A stretch of DNA of 54,974 nt from Veillonellaceae bacterium (GTDB lineage: Bacteria; Bacillota_C; Negativicutes; UBA1444): NCBI GenBank assembly GCA_012798135.1, contig JAAZNU010000025.1:1-54974 (forward strand), read 5' to 3'. Below the pieces are notes generated by a model. The model was not told the DNA's origin, ran no database searches, and worked only from the letters and a program-made list of their open reading frames with translations. Both the position numbers and the translations under genes were made by a program. Below, piece after piece: positions 11,378-21,571 of this stretch. Every line of letters begins with the position of its first letter. Positions within the stretch are counted from its first letter, which is position 1.

Positions 11378-12001
11378 ATGGAGATGATCGAAAAAACCGG
11401 CAAAACCGTTGAAGAAGCCTTGGAAGCGGCCCTGGCCGAACTGGGTGTCGATCGGGACCGGGTCGAATATAAGGTTGTGGAAGCCCCCTCCAAGCCGTTG
11501 TTCGGTTTGCTCGGCGGCCGGGAAGCCCGGGTCGAGGTGACGCTGAAAAAGCCGGAGCCGATTGAGGTTGCCCGGCAGTTTTTAGACAAAGTGACCCGTG
11601 CCATGGGGCTGAGCGTAACGATGCAGGTCGTGGAGTCCGAAGATTGCGTGACCATCAACTTGCGGGGCGAGGACCTCGGCCTGTTGATCGGTAAACACGG
11701 TCAGACTTTGGATGCCCTGCAGTACCTGACCAATCTGGCGGCGCAGCGGGATGGCCGGGAGCGCCTGCGAATCGTAATTGATGTGGAAGATTATCGCAAA
11801 CGGCGGGCGGAAACCCTGGAGCAACTCGCTCTCCGGCTGGCCGATCGCGCCAAGCGCAGCGGCGATCGGGTGGTGCTGGAGCCAATGACGCCGCACGAGC
11901 GCAAAATTATTCATATGAGCTTGCAAGAGGATTCCCGGATCGAAACTTACAGTGAAGGACAGGAGCCGTTCCGGCGGGTAGTTATCGCGCCAAAGAAATA
12001 G
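11378..12001 (+). CDS. khpB: RNA-binding protein Jag/KhpB
   Basis: A 207-residue protein with three parts: an N-terminal Jag domain (EKTGKTVEEALEAAL, residues about 5-55), a KH domain with GLLIGKHGQTLDALQYL (about 105-122), and a C-terminal R3H domain (MTPHERKIIHMSLQ). It binds RNA and in Gram-positives partners with KhpA, affecting cell division and elongation. It lies 12 bases downstream of yidC, its usual neighbour. Confidence 0.95.
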   Translation: MEMIEKTGKTVEEALEAALAELGVDRDRVEYKVVEAPSKPLFGLLGGREARVEVTLKKPEPIEVARQFLDKVTRAMGLSVTMQVVESEDCVTINLRGEDLGLLIGKHGQTLDALQYLTNLAAQRDGRERLRIVIDVEDYRKRRAETLEQLALRLADRAKRSGDRVVLEPMTPHERKIIHMSLQEDSRIETYSEGQEPFRRVVIAPKK

Positions 12002-12049
12002 CGGCTGTCCTTCCCAATGCGGTAGGTATTTGTTGGAGGCGTTTGAAGA

Positions 12050-13432
12050 ATGGAAGCGGAAACCATCGCGGCCATTGCGACGGCGATTGGGGAAGCCAGT
12101 ATTGGGATTGTAAAATTAAGCGGTCCGGCATCTGTCAAGATTGCCCGGACCGTTTTTCACAATTTCCACAAAGGGGCCGTAGCTGAACTGACGCCCCGAA
12201 AAATGATCTACGGGAGAGTCGTCGATCCGGACTCGGGCGAGCGGATCGATGAGGCTCTCTGCGTCTATATGCCGGCACCGCATTCCTACACCTGCGAGGA
12301 TGTGGTGGAAATTCAGACCCACGGCGGAACCGCCGTACTCCGGCGCGTATTGGCGCTGCTGCTGCGGCAGGGGGCCCGGCTCGCCGGTCCCGGCGAGTTT
12401 ACCGAGCGGGCCTTTCTAAACGGCCGGATCGATCTGAGCCAGGCGGAAGCGGTAATGGACATCATCCGGGCCAAGAATGACGCGGCGTTGCGAAACGCCA
12501 GCTCTCAGCTTGCCGGAGTCCTGTCGCAGCGAATCGCCCAGATCCGCCGGGATTTGCTGGATTTTCTCGCGCAGGCGGAAGCGGCCATCGATTATCCGGA
12601 GGACGAGATTGAAGTAATGCCGCCAGTCAGGGCAGTGGAGTCGATTCAGACGGTGCTCGGCGAAATCGAGGGGCTATTGGCCTCGGCCCGGGTGGGAAAG
12701 ATTTTGCGGGAGGGGCTGCGCACCGTCATTGCCGGCCGCCCGAATGTGGGCAAGTCCAGTTTGCTGAATGCCCTGCTGGGCGAGGACCGGGCCCTGGTCA
12801 CGGAGATCCCGGGCACAACCCGCGACAGCATCGAAGAATACCTGGATCTCCGGGGAATTCCGCTACGCATTGTCGATACCGCCGGTTTGCGCGACAGCGA
12901 CGACCGAATCGAGCAGCTGGGGATTCAGCGCACGCGCGAGTTTTTGTCCTCGGCCGCCCTGATACTGTTTCTGCTGGACGCCTCGCGGCCACTGACCAAC
13001 GAGGATATCGAGACGTTTGCGAGCCTGCCGCCGGTCCCGGTGATCATCGTCGTCAATAAAATGGATTTGCCGCAATTGCTGGATTCGGCGCAATGGCAAC
13101 AGCTGGCCGGGGCGTATACGGTCGTGCCGATTTCGGCGAAGGAACGGACGGGTTTTGTGGAGCTGGAGCGGGCGATCGAAAGGTTGGTTCTGGAAGGCGC
13201 CGGTTGGAACTCGGAGATGTTTTTTGTCAGCAATGCCCGGCATTATGAAAGCCTAGACCAGGCCAGGACTTCGTTGTTGTCAGCTCTCACTGCCTTGCGC
13301 GACGGTTTGCCGCTGGACTGCGCCACCATCGATCTGAGGGCGGCGCTGGCAGCCCTGGGCCAGATCACCGGCGAAACGGTTTCCGATGAAATCGTCCGGG
13401 AAATTTTCGCCAAGTTTTGTTTAGGAAAGTAG
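12050..13432 (+). CDS. mnmE: tRNA-modification GTPase MnmE
   Basis: MnmE with MnmG adds the carboxymethylaminomethyl group at U34 of certain tRNAs. The 460-residue protein has the N-terminal folate-binding domain ([21 protein letters not shown]) and a GTPase domain inserted in the helical domain. G-motifs are GRPNVGKSS (about 228), DTAGLR and NKMD. The C-terminus is FCLGK, a variant of the family FCIGK with the conserved cysteine kept. Confidence 0.97.
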   Translation: MEAETIAAIATAIGEASIGIVKLSGPASVKIARTVFHNFHKGAVAELTPRKMIYGRVVDPDSGERIDEALCVYMPAPHSYTCEDVVEIQTHGGTAVLRRVLALLLRQGARLAGPGEFTERAFLNGRIDLSQAEAVMDIIRAKNDAALRNASSQLAGVLSQRIAQIRRDLLDFLAQAEAAIDYPEDEIEVMPPVRAVESIQTVLGEIEGLLASARVGKILREGLRTVIAGRPNVGKSSLLNALLGEDRALVTEIPGTTRDSIEEYLDLRGIPLRIVDTAGLRDSDDRIEQLGIQRTREFLSSAALILFLLDASRPLTNEDIETFASLPPVPVIIVVNKMDLPQLLDSAQWQQLAGAYTVVPISAKERTGFVELERAIERLVLEGAGWNSEMFFVSNARHYESLDQARTSLLSALTALRDGLPLDCATIDLRAALAALGQITGETVSDEIVREIFAKFCLGK

Positions 13433-13443
13433 GCTGTTCAAGA

Positions 13444-15324
13444 ATGTTGTATGCCGACCAGTATGATGTGATTGTCATTGGCGCCGGCCACGCCGGCTGC
13501 GAAGCGGCGTTGGCGGCGGCCCGGATTGGTTGCTCTGTGCTGCTGGTGACGCTGAATCTCGACAATATCGCCATGATGCCCTGCAATCCCTCGGTGGGCG
13601 GGCCAGCCAAGGGGCATTTGGTCCGGGAGATCGACGCCATGGGCGGGGAAATGGGGATTGCCGCCGACCGGGCCAGTATCCAGATGCGTATGCTCAATAC
13701 CGCCAAGGGTCCGGCAGTGCACGCCCTGCGCGCCCAGGCCGACAAACTGGAGTATCAGAAGGCGATGCGCTTGGCGCTGGCCGACGAATCCCGTCTGCAA
13801 GTGCGGCAACTGCTGGTGGAGCAGCTGTTGTTTGAGGGCAAGACTGTTACGGGAATTGTCACGGAAACCGGCGAGCGCATCGGCTGCAGCGCCTTGGTGC
13901 TGGCGACCGGAACCTATCTGCGCGGTCGGGTGATTATCGGCGACGTCGCCTTCCCCGGCGGACCGAACGGCCAGCGGGCGGCGGTCAATTTGTCGGCGTC
14001 CCTGCTGGCGGCGGGGATCCGGCTGCGGCGTTTCAAGACCGGCACGCCGGCCCGTATCGACCGACAGTCCGTTGATTTTTCAAAAATGCAGATTCAGCCC
14101 GGCGATAAGGAATTGCACAATTTTTCGTTCCTGGATTTCATTTCGGCGCGGGAACAGGTACCCTGCTGGCTGACGTACACGACGCCGGAAACGCATCGCC
14201 TGATCCGGGAAAATTTGCATAGGGCCCCTCTGTACAGCGGCCAGATTGAAGGGACCGGACCGCGGTATTGCCCGTCCATTGAAGTAAAAATCGTGAACTT
14301 TCCGGACAAGGAGTCGCATCAGGTGTTTATCGAGCCGGAGGGACTGTCGACACCGGAGCTGTATGTTCAGGGCATGTCGACCAGCCTGCCGACGGACGTT
14401 CAGGTGGCCATGCTGCGTTCGATCCCCGGACTGGAACAGGCCCGGATCATGCGCTACGGCTACGCGATCGAGTATGACTGCATCGACCCGACCCAGCTGG
14501 ATCTGTCGCTGGCCTTCAAGAATTATCCGGGGCTGTTTGCCGCCGGCCAGGTCAATGGTTCCTCCGGCTACGAAGAGGCGGCGGCCCAGGGGCTGATCGC
14601 GGGGATCAACGCGGCCCGGCTGGTGCAGGGTCTGGACCCGGTGCTGATTTCGCGCGCGGAAGGCTATATCGGCGTATTGATCGACGATCTGGTGACCAAA
14701 GGCACCAACGAACCCTACCGGATTATGACCTCGCGGGCGGAGTACCGACTGCTGCTGCGTCACGACAACGCCGACCTGCGCCTGACCCGGAAAGGGCACG
14801 AGGCAGGACTGGCCTCGCCGCTACGCTGGCAGCGGACCGAGCAGAAACGGCGTCAGATCGAAACAACCCTGGAACTGTTGAAACAAACGATCGTGTCGCC
14901 GTCTTCGCCGGTACAGGAACGGTTGCGGGAACAGGGGTCGGCCGAGCTGCGCACGGGGATCAGCGCCTATGATTTGCTCAAACGGCCCAATATCGGCTAC
15001 GCTGATATCCGGACGGAACTGGCGTTGCCGGAATTGTCGCCGGAGGTCGTTTTTCAGGTCGAAGTCATGATAAAATACGAAGGGTATATCAAAAAGCAAA
15101 TCGAGCAGGTGCAACGGGCGGCGATGCTGGAAGACAAAGTTTTGCCGACGGACCTGGATTATGCGGCGGTGCGGAGCCTGTCGAACGAGGCCCGGCAAAA
15201 ACTGTCGGCGGTCCGTCCGGTTTCCATCGGCCAGGCGTCCCGAATCTCCGGGGTCTCGCCGGCGGACATCTCCCTGTTGCTGATTTACACCGAGCAGATG
15301 AGGCGGCGGCGAAATGGCGGGTAA
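13444..15324 (+). CDS. mnmG: tRNA uridine-5-carboxymethylaminomethyl modification enzyme MnmG (GidA)
   Basis: MnmG is the FAD- and NADH-dependent partner of MnmE. The 626-residue product has the dinucleotide-binding motif GAGHAG (13-18), the conserved [19 protein letters not shown] block and the [20 protein letters not shown] block near the C-terminal region. ATG at 13444 gives the standard N-terminus; an upstream in-frame TTG (13417) lies within mnmE. It overlaps rsmG by 11 bases. Confidence 0.97.
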   Translation: MLYADQYDVIVIGAGHAGCEAALAAARIGCSVLLVTLNLDNIAMMPCNPSVGGPAKGHLVREIDAMGGEMGIAADRASIQMRMLNTAKGPAVHALRAQADKLEYQKAMRLALADESRLQVRQLLVEQLLFEGKTVTGIVTETGERIGCSALVLATGTYLRGRVIIGDVAFPGGPNGQRAAVNLSASLLAAGIRLRRFKTGTPARIDRQSVDFSKMQIQPGDKELHNFSFLDFISAREQVPCWLTYTTPETHRLIRENLHRAPLYSGQIEGTGPRYCPSIEVKIVNFPDKESHQVFIEPEGLSTPELYVQGMSTSLPTDVQVAMLRSIPGLEQARIMRYGYAIEYDCIDPTQLDLSLAFKNYPGLFAAGQVNGSSGYEEAAAQGLIAGINAARLVQGLDPVLISRAEGYIGVLIDDLVTKGTNEPYRIMTSRAEYRLLLRHDNADLRLTRKGHEAGLASPLRWQRTEQKRRQIETTLELLKQTIVSPSSPVQERLREQGSAELRTGISAYDLLKRPNIGYADIRTELALPELSPEVVFQVEVMIKYEGYIKKQIEQVQRAAMLEDKVLPTDLDYAAVRSLSNEARQKLSAVRPVSIGQASRISGVSPADISLLLIYTEQMRRRRNGG

Positions 15325-16063
15325 CGCGGCGGAACAAATGTTGCACTTTCTTCGACAGGCGGCCGGCGAACAGGGGATATCCCTCACCGACGGGCAGTTG
15401 GAAAAGTTCGCGGTCTATTACGATTTTTTGCTGGAGTATAACGGGAAAGTCAACCTGACGCGCATCACGGAGCCGTTGGACGTGGCCGTGAAGCATTTCG
15501 CCGATTCGCTCTCCCTGTTGCCGACCGGCTGGTTGCCTGCCGGCGGCCGGGTGGCCGATGTCGGCACCGGCGCCGGCTTTCCCGGCATTCCGCTGGCTAT
15601 CATGCGGCCGGACCTGCAGGTGGTTCTGGTGGATTCCCTGCGCAAGCGGACGGCGTTTCTGAGCGAAGCCGTTCAGAAACTGGCGTTGCCCAATGTGACC
15701 GTCGTTTGGTCCCGGGCCGAAGACTTGGGCCGCGATCCGGAGTTTCGTGAACGCTTCGAAATAGTCCTGGCCCGGGCGGTGGCCGAGCTGAACGTGTTAG
15801 CGGAGCTATGCTTGCCGCTGGCGAAACCGGGCGGGGCGTTCGTGGCGATGAAGGGTCCGAAGGCGGAAGAAGAACTGGCGCGGGCAACTGCCGCGATCCG
15901 ACTGCTTGGCGGCGGCGCCGCCGCGGTTGTTACAACTAAGTTGCCGCTGCTGGCGGAGGATCGTACGATTATCCGGATTGCCAAGCAGCGGCCGATTTCC
16001 GCGAAGTATCCCCGCAAGGCCGGAGTTCCGGAGCGATTGCCACTGTCCGCCGACGTAAAATAA
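15314..16063 (+). CDS. rsmG: 16S rRNA (guanine-527-N7) methyltransferase RsmG (GidB)
   Basis: RsmG methylates G527 of 16S rRNA using S-adenosylmethionine. The 249-residue protein has the family blocks [27 protein letters not shown] (SAM-binding motif I, about residue 80) and [12 protein letters not shown]. It is the normal neighbour of mnmG and of the noc/par genes in Bacillota. Confidence 0.96.
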   Translation: MAGNAAEQMLHFLRQAAGEQGISLTDGQLEKFAVYYDFLLEYNGKVNLTRITEPLDVAVKHFADSLSLLPTGWLPAGGRVADVGTGAGFPGIPLAIMRPDLQVVLVDSLRKRTAFLSEAVQKLALPNVTVVWSRAEDLGRDPEFRERFEIVLARAVAELNVLAELCLPLAKPGGAFVAMKGPKAEEELARATAAIRLLGGGAAAVVTTKLPLLAEDRTIIRIAKQRPISAKYPRKAGVPERLPLSADVK

Positions 16064-16077
16064 ACAGGTGAGGGTGT

Positions 16078-16941
16078 ATGAAAACGATTAGCAGACTTTT
16101 TTTCAACCGGCTCCCCTCGGCGAAAAATGCGGAGTTTCCGGATCCGGAACCCCTGCGAACCGAGATTGTCCCGATTCCGGTCGGTGAGATTCAGCCCAAT
16201 CCGTTTCAGCCCCGTAAGACCTTCTCCGAGGAGGGCCTCCAGGAACTTGCCGCATCAATCCGCGAGTTCGGCGTGATTCAGCCGTTGATCGTCCGCAAGA
16301 CCGACAGCGCCTATGAGCTGATTGCCGGCGAGCGCCGTCTGCGCGCATCCCGGCAGGCGGAATTGACGGAAGTTCCCTGCGTCCTGCGACCAGCCACCGA
16401 CAAAGAAATGGCGGAGATCGCCCTGATTGAGAATCTGCAGCGGGAAGATCTGCATTTTTTTGAGGAAGCCCTGGGCTACGAAAAGTTGCTGACTCAGTTT
16501 CATTTGACGCAAGACGAGCTGGCGGAGCGCGTCGGCAAAAACCAGTCGACGATTGCCAACAAGCTGCGACTGTTGAAACTGCCGGCGCCAATGCGGGAAT
16601 TCATTTTCCGCGAAAAACTGACTGAGCGCCATTCCCGCGCGTTGCTCAAAATCGAGGAGCCGGCCGGTCAATGGTCGATCCTGCAGACGGTGGTCGAACA
16701 AAAACTGAATGTCCGGGACACGGAAGCCCTGATCGAGGCCCAGGTTCAGCCGCCGCCGCCGGAGCAGAAACCGGTCCGCCGCCCGGCCATGCTGAAGATT
16801 GTCAAGGATGTGCGGATTTTCATCAATACCGTGGGCGAACTGGTGAAGCAGATGAAAAAAACCGGACTGGATGTCCGGTTGACCCAGGAACAGGATGAGG
16901 ACACCGTCACCATTACGATGGTGGTGCCGAAGCGACGTTGA
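16078..16941 (+). CDS. noc: Nucleoid occlusion protein Noc (ParB family)
   Basis: Noc is a ParB-type CTPase that in Bacillus binds specific DNA sites and holds DNA at the membrane so that division does not cut the nucleoid. This 287-residue protein has an N-terminal amphipathic stretch (MKTISRLFFNRL) like the Noc membrane-targeting helix, the ParB N-domain with [29 protein letters not shown], and a helix-turn-helix (LAERVGKNQSTIANKLRLLKL). It is distinct from the ParB further downstream. Its last 29 bases overlap the convergent photolyase gene. Confidence 0.88.
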   Translation: MKTISRLFFNRLPSAKNAEFPDPEPLRTEIVPIPVGEIQPNPFQPRKTFSEEGLQELAASIREFGVIQPLIVRKTDSAYELIAGERRLRASRQAELTEVPCVLRPATDKEMAEIALIENLQREDLHFFEEALGYEKLLTQFHLTQDELAERVGKNQSTIANKLRLLKLPAPMREFIFREKLTERHSRALLKIEEPAGQWSILQTVVEQKLNVRDTEALIEAQVQPPPPEQKPVRRPAMLKIVKDVRIFINTVGELVKQMKKTGLDVRLTQEQDEDTVTITMVVPKRR

Positions 16942-18277
16942 GGTTGCCGCCAAAGCGGCGTATGTAAGCGTCGAGGTTATTGAATTTTCGGCGCAGTCCG
17001 GCGGCGTTCATGTAACGGATCTTGCCGAAGATGTTCCGTTCGCCCCAGGGGCGGTCGTGGACCCCGCCGATGCTCCAGGCGATGCCGGCGTAACCGTTGG
17101 GGTCCCGCCCGTCCAGTGAATAGTGATTGTTCAGTTCAATGGCGGTGGCCAGGGCGGCGTCGGGATTGCTCGTCCACTCGAGGATTTTTTTGGCCCAGTA
17201 CATCCGCATATAGCCATGCATTTTGCCGGTTTCCACCAGTTGCCGTTGCGCCGCGTTCCAGGCCGGATCGTGGGTGTGGGCCGCCGCCAGCGCCGCGGCG
17301 TCATACAGGTAGGACCGCCGGTCAGCGTAATGTTGCTTCAGGGTTTCCTGCGCCCAGGCGGGAAACCCTTTGCTATTGTCATAGTTCGGATTATAGTGAC
17401 AGAAATTGTCGGCCAGTTCCCGCCGGACGATCAGCTCTTCGAGGAAGGATTCCTGACTCTGGCCCAAGGGGCTGGCCTGGAGGACTTCCAGAAACACCCG
17501 TTGCGCCGACAACTGGCCGAAATGGAGATAGGGCGACAGGCCCGACTGGCCGTCCAGGGAGGGATCGTTGCGCGAATCGCCGTAGGCGGCCAATTTTTCC
17601 CGGAGAAAGCTGCGTAATCGCCGCTGTCCGGCCACTGCGCCCGGTGCAAGTTCGGGGTAGTCCGGAACGCCTGGTGTCGGCGCGGCGATGAGCTTGACCG
17701 CCATGTCGACCTCGGCGGCGTCGCCGAAGGGATGCCGAAGCAGTTCCGGATAGGGTTCCGTAAAGTCCGCCAGCAGGCGGCGCAATTTCGGCCGGAGCGT
17801 ATAGGCGCCGAACTCCTGTTTGTTGGAGGCAACCCAGCAGGGAACGACATTGTGGGCATCCACTTCCTCGATCGGCACCGCGACGACCGATTGCAGGGCG
17901 CGTTTCCAGGCCTGCTTGGTTTTCAACGGGTCGAAATCGGTGACCAGCAACGAACAGGGCTGACGCCTGAGATATTGCGCCAGTTCCGTCACCGGATCGC
18001 CGGACAGCACGACCAAGGGAATGTTTTTTGCCGCCAGTTGCCGCCGCGTTTCCTGCAAGCCGGTCAACATAAACCGATAGTGCCGCGGCTGTGCCGACAA
18101 AAATTCCGGTGCCAGCGTGAATACTACGGACAGTGGCGCTTGGCGGGCCAGCGCCTGCTGCTGCGCGTGCAACAAAGCCCAGTTGTCCTCGGCTCGTTGA
18201 TCCCGGCTCAGCCAATATACCACCGGCCCCGGCTGTAAATTGCCGTCTTGTATTCGACGGACGCGCTGTTGGTTCAT
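16913..18277 (-). CDS. phr: Class II CPD deoxyribodipyrimidine photolyase
   Basis: Photolyases use light and FADH- to split cyclobutane pyrimidine dimers. The 454-residue product matches class II: WLSRDQRAEDNWALLHAQQ near the N-terminus, and C-terminal FAD-binding blocks LSPYLHFGQLSAQRV, ELIVRRELADNFC, MRMYWAKKILEW and DGRDPNGYAGIAWSIGGVHDR. The start is ATG at 18277, with AGGAGGT upstream. A longer reading to 18376 would run through a parS-like site. It is the only minus-strand gene on the right arm, inserted between noc and parA. Confidence 0.93.
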   Translation of the reverse strand: MNQQRVRRIQDGNLQPGPVVYWLSRDQRAEDNWALLHAQQQALARQAPLSVVFTLAPEFLSAQPRHYRFMLTGLQETRRQLAAKNIPLVVLSGDPVTELAQYLRRQPCSLLVTDFDPLKTKQAWKRALQSVVAVPIEEVDAHNVVPCWVASNKQEFGAYTLRPKLRRLLADFTEPYPELLRHPFGDAAEVDMAVKLIAAPTPGVPDYPELAPGAVAGQRRLRSFLREKLAAYGDSRNDPSLDGQSGLSPYLHFGQLSAQRVFLEVLQASPLGQSQESFLEELIVRRELADNFCHYNPNYDNSKGFPAWAQETLKQHYADRRSYLYDAAALAAAHTHDPAWNAAQRQLVETGKMHGYMRMYWAKKILEWTSNPDAALATAIELNNHYSLDGRDPNGYAGIAWSIGGVHDRPWGERNIFGKIRYMNAAGLRRKFNNLDAYIRRFGGNLNVASAPPS

Positions 18278-18292
18278 GGTTGACCTCCTGTT

Positions 18293-18308
18293 TGTTTCAC
18301 GTGAAACT
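18293..18308. promoter_or_regulatory. parS site (ParB binding)
   Basis: TGTTTCACGTGAAACT matches the Bacillota parS consensus TGTTTCACGTGAAACA at 15 of 16 positions. It lies between the divergent photolyase and parA genes, close to the origin, where parS sites cluster. Confidence 0.9.
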
Positions 18309-18423
18309 TTTTGCGGGATAAATTTGCGGTTTCGGTTGAATGTCGGGCTGGTTGTTGTTACTATAGTAATGGTCAATCTATGTGCTTCACATGGAGGCCG
18401 TACATAATGGATGAGGTGACGTG

Positions 18424-19185
18424 TTGGTTAAAGTGATTGCGGTAACCAATCAAAAAGGGGGCGTCGGCAAGACGACGACGGCCGTCAATCTGAGCGCCTG
18501 CCTGGCCAGCCTGGGGCAGAAGGTGCTGTTGATCGACGTCGATCCCCAGGGTAATTCCACCAGCGGACTGGGAATCGATAAGGCATCGGTCAAGCGCTGC
18601 ATCTACGATTGCCTGGTCAACGACGTGCCGATGGAAGAAGCCTGCCTGCCGACGCGCGTGGAGAATCTGTCGTTGCTGCCGGCCACGATTCAGCTGGCGG
18701 GGGCCGAAGTCGAACTGGTGTCCGTACTGGCCCGGGAGAACATGCTGAAACGGTCGCTCGAAAAAGTAAAGTACCGTTATAATTTCGTGATCATGGACTG
18801 TCCTCCTTCTTTGGGGTTGTTGACGGTCAATGCCCTGACTGCGGCGACATCGGTCCTGGTGCCGATCCAGTGCGAGTTTTATGCGCTGGAGGGCTTGTCC
18901 CAGCTGATGAAAACGGTCGGCCTGGTTCAAAAGAATCTGAATCCGTCGCTCCAACTGGAAGGTGTGTTGCTCACCATGTTCGACGCCCGGACCAATCTGT
19001 CGATTCAGGTGGTGGATGAGGTGAAGAACCATTTCCGGAACAAGGTATATCGGACAATAGTGCCGCGGAATGTCCGCCTCAGCGAAGCGCCGAGCCATGG
19101 GTTGCCCATCGTTCAGTACGACCCGAAGTCGCGGGGAGCCGAAGTATACATGGAGCTTGCCAAGGAGGTTTTGGGCGATGAATAG
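18424..19185 (+). CDS. parA: Chromosome partitioning ATPase ParA (Soj)
   Basis: ParA/Soj is a Walker ATPase that drives origin segregation with ParB and in Bacillus also controls DnaA. The 253-residue protein has the deviant Walker [22 protein letters not shown] and the DCPPSLG motif. I favour TTG at 18424, which gives [13 protein letters not shown] as in Soj and sits 5 bases after GAGGTG; GTG at 18421 is the alternative. It overlaps parB by 8 bases. Confidence 0.97.
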   Translation: MVKVIAVTNQKGGVGKTTTAVNLSACLASLGQKVLLIDVDPQGNSTSGLGIDKASVKRCIYDCLVNDVPMEEACLPTRVENLSLLPATIQLAGAEVELVSVLARENMLKRSLEKVKYRYNFVIMDCPPSLGLLTVNALTAATSVLVPIQCEFYALEGLSQLMKTVGLVQKNLNPSLQLEGVLLTMFDARTNLSIQVVDEVKNHFRNKVYRTIVPRNVRLSEAPSHGLPIVQYDPKSRGAEVYMELAKEVLGDE

Positions 19186-20089
19186 GAAAGGGTTGGGGCG
19201 GGGCTTGGATGCCCTGTTGGCGGGTGATTATCCGACGGCCAGCGGTGAGAACATCACCGAATTGGCGCTTGCCGATATTGTGCCGAATCGTTTTCAGCCG
19301 CGCCGGGAATTCGATGCCGAGCGACTGGCCGAGTTGGCGGACTCCATTAAGCGATACGGAGTTTTGCAGCCCATTGTATGCCGCCGTCAGGATCAGGGGT
19401 ATGAACTGATCGCCGGCGAGCGCCGCTGGCGAGCCTCGCAACTCGCCGGCCTGGCTGTCGTTCCGGCGCTGATTCGCGACTATTCCGATGCGGAAATGAC
19501 CGCGATTGCCCTGGTCGAAAATCTGCAGCGGGAAAACCTGAACCCGATGGAAGAGGCGCTGGCCTATCGACGTCTAATGGACGAGTTTGACCTGACCCAG
19601 GAGGAAATTTCCCTTCAGGTTGGCAAAAGCCGGTCGTTTATCGCTAATTCCGTTCGATTGCTCAATTTGCCGCCAGCGGTTCAGGAATATGTTTCACGTG
19701 GAACAATGAGTCCGGGACAAGCCCGGCCGCTGCTGGTGCTCCCCACGCCTTCCCTGCAGGAGGCGGCTGCTGCCGAAATCATCAAACATGCGCTGACAGC
19801 GCGCGAGGCCGAGGAACTGGCCCGGCAACGGACGCAGAAGCCGTTGCGGCGGCCGCCGGCCTCGGCGAAGAAAACGCCGCCGGACGGGACGCAGGCGCTG
19901 GCAGACCAGTTCAGCGCGGCTCTGGGCACCCGGGTGAAAATTCAGGCCAAGGACGCCGACAGCGGCGTAATCCTGATCGAGTATTATTCGGCGGAAGAAC
20001 TGCAACGACTGCTGGAGCAGGTTGCCGGCGAACCGGACCTTGGCGAAGCCAACCGTCAGACTTCCCGACGGTCCCCATTCTCCGTCTGA
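19178..20089 (+). CDS. parB: Chromosome partitioning protein ParB (Spo0J)
   Basis: ParB loads at parS and spreads on DNA as a CTP-dependent clamp, recruiting condensin and ParA. The 303-residue product begins [14 protein letters not shown], the ParA-stimulating N-terminus, and has the CTP-binding GERRWRAS motif, the [14 protein letters not shown] block and a helix-turn-helix. The start is ATG at 19178, within the last codons of parA, with AAGGAGG upstream. A parS-like site lies inside the gene. Confidence 0.97.
   Translation: MNRKGLGRGLDALLAGDYPTASGENITELALADIVPNRFQPRREFDAERLAELADSIKRYGVLQPIVCRRQDQGYELIAGERRWRASQLAGLAVVPALIRDYSDAEMTAIALVENLQRENLNPMEEALAYRRLMDEFDLTQEEISLQVGKSRSFIANSVRLLNLPPAVQEYVSRGTMSPGQARPLLVLPTPSLQEAAAAEIIKHALTAREAEELARQRTQKPLRRPPASAKKTPPDGTQALADQFSAALGTRVKIQAKDADSGVILIEYYSAEELQRLLEQVAGEPDLGEANRQTSRRSPFSV
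19690..19705. promoter_or_regulatory. parS-like site inside parB
   Basis: TGTTTCACGTGGAACA differs from the parS consensus at one position. A parS within parB is known from Bacillus. Confidence 0.82.
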
Positions 20090-20106
20090 CGGCAGGAGGA
20101 AACAGG

Positions 20107-21474
20107 ATGCGGCAGGAACGCGACGCGTTGGGCGACTGGTCCATCGACGAGGGCGCTTTCTATGGAATTGCGACCGCCCGGCTGCTGTCGGCGGTCAATG
20201 TCCCCGGCCCGGCCTTTCCGCCGGAACTGCCGGGCAATCTGTTGCGCGTGCGGCAGGCGCAGGCCGTCGCCTTTGGCCGGAGCCGGCAGTGGCCTGGCCG
20301 GACCGCGTTTGCGCTGGAACAGGCCGCTGCTCGTCTCGCCGCCGCTCCCGAACGGTTGGCGGAACAGATCGTGGTGACGCCCTTGCATGGCGGCGGCGCC
20401 CGGAGCCTGGTCCTGAATGTCGACGAGGTGCTGGCGAATGCCGCGTTGCTTGAAATGGGCGCCAACCGAGGCGATTATCATCTGGTGGCGCCGCTGTTTC
20501 AGCTGGATCGGGGCCTGCAGTCGCTGTCCGCCTATATGACGGCTTTCCATATTACGATGCTGACGGAACTGTCGCGACTATTAACGGCGACGGAATCGTT
20601 GTCCGGCCAGCTGGAGCGGCTGGCGCAGACTTTTTCCGGCCAGGAGACCGTGGCCCAGCTGCAATACCAGGATGTCGAGTTGTCGACGCTGGGCGGGGAT
20701 TTCGGCCGCTGCGGCGACAGTATCGGCCGCGCCCGCTTGCGCCTGAACCAGGAGCGATCCGCCCTGATTCCCTGCTGGCAGGGGCCGCCGGAAGTCTTGC
20801 CGGTGCTGCGGGAGCTGACCGGCCTGGAACTGGCGGTCCGGCGTTCCCAGGACGATTTCCCCCGCAACACCGATCTGTATGCGGAGCTGTCGTCGCAGCT
20901 GAAGAATACGGCGTTGCTGCTGCTGCAATTTTGCAGCCGGCTCCGTGTCCTGGCCGGCCAGCAGCGGGAAATCGGGTTGCCGCGCCTGCGCGCCAATCCA
21001 GCCTTCAGCCCCGCCCAGCCTGAATTTGTCGCCCTGGATACGGCTGCGCAGCTGGGGTTTGCGATCTGCGGTGCCGACGCGGCGACGACGGCGGCAATTC
21101 AGTGCGGCCAGGAAAACGCCGGCGCCTATGCGCCCCTGTTTACTGCGGAAATCGTCCGGGCCGGCCGCTGCTTGTCCGCTCTTCTCCGCTTGTTGTCGGA
21201 GCAGGTTCTGCCAGGCCTGACCGCAACGCCCGAAGGGGGAAAGAACCGGACGACGGCAACGCCTCTGCAGGCGGAACGCCTGATCCCGCTGCTCGGCTAT
21301 GAACGGGCGGTGCAGGTTGCCCGCATTGCGGCCCTGACCGAAAAACCGGTGCGCCTGGTGGTGGAAAAAATGAAGCTGCTGTCGGCCGAACAACTGGCGC
21401 AGTGCTTCGAGTCCGCTGAAGCCAAGGCGGACTGCCGCGCCGACGAGGACGAAAAAATTTTTTCCGACGCGTAA
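20107..21474 (+). CDS. Aspartase/fumarase-fold protein lacking the catalytic residues (probable pseudoenzyme)
   Basis: A 455-residue protein aligns along its whole length with aspartate ammonia-lyase. Matching blocks are: N-terminal RQERDALGDWSIDEGAFYGI; LNVDEVLANAALLEMG (about 103-118) for NMNxNEVxANRA; LQYQDVELSTLGGDFG (about 185-200) for LQDAVPMTLGQEF; and C-terminal IPLLGYERAVQVA (about 393-405). The catalytic loop SSxMPxKxNP is replaced by LPRLRANP (291-298), so the catalytic serine is lost. QSTND is replaced by QSLSA (138-142). An active lyase is therefore unlikely. It follows parB by 17 bases with AGGAGG upstream and probably belongs to that operon. A moonlighting or scaffold role is inference. 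Confidence 0.8.
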   Translation: MRQERDALGDWSIDEGAFYGIATARLLSAVNVPGPAFPPELPGNLLRVRQAQAVAFGRSRQWPGRTAFALEQAAARLAAAPERLAEQIVVTPLHGGGARSLVLNVDEVLANAALLEMGANRGDYHLVAPLFQLDRGLQSLSAYMTAFHITMLTELSRLLTATESLSGQLERLAQTFSGQETVAQLQYQDVELSTLGGDFGRCGDSIGRARLRLNQERSALIPCWQGPPEVLPVLRELTGLELAVRRSQDDFPRNTDLYAELSSQLKNTALLLLQFCSRLRVLAGQQREIGLPRLRANPAFSPAQPEFVALDTAAQLGFAICGADAATTAAIQCGQENAGAYAPLFTAEIVRAGRCLSALLRLLSEQVLPGLTATPEGGKNRTTATPLQAERLIPLLGYERAVQVARIAALTEKPVRLVVEKMKLLSAEQLAQCFESAEAKADCRADEDEKIFSDA

Positions 21475-21571
21475 AATAAAGGCGTTTCGTCGATTTAGAA
21501 AAAATTAGGAAGCGCGAGATGGTGTAAAATAAACGATGCTGTCTCCGCTGGCATGACAGAAAGGTGGTACC

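Noticed and set aside
18278..18376. N-terminal extension of the photolyase to 18376
   Set aside because: It would translate through the parS site and has no ribosome site, while ATG 18277 has AGGAGGT at proper spacing.
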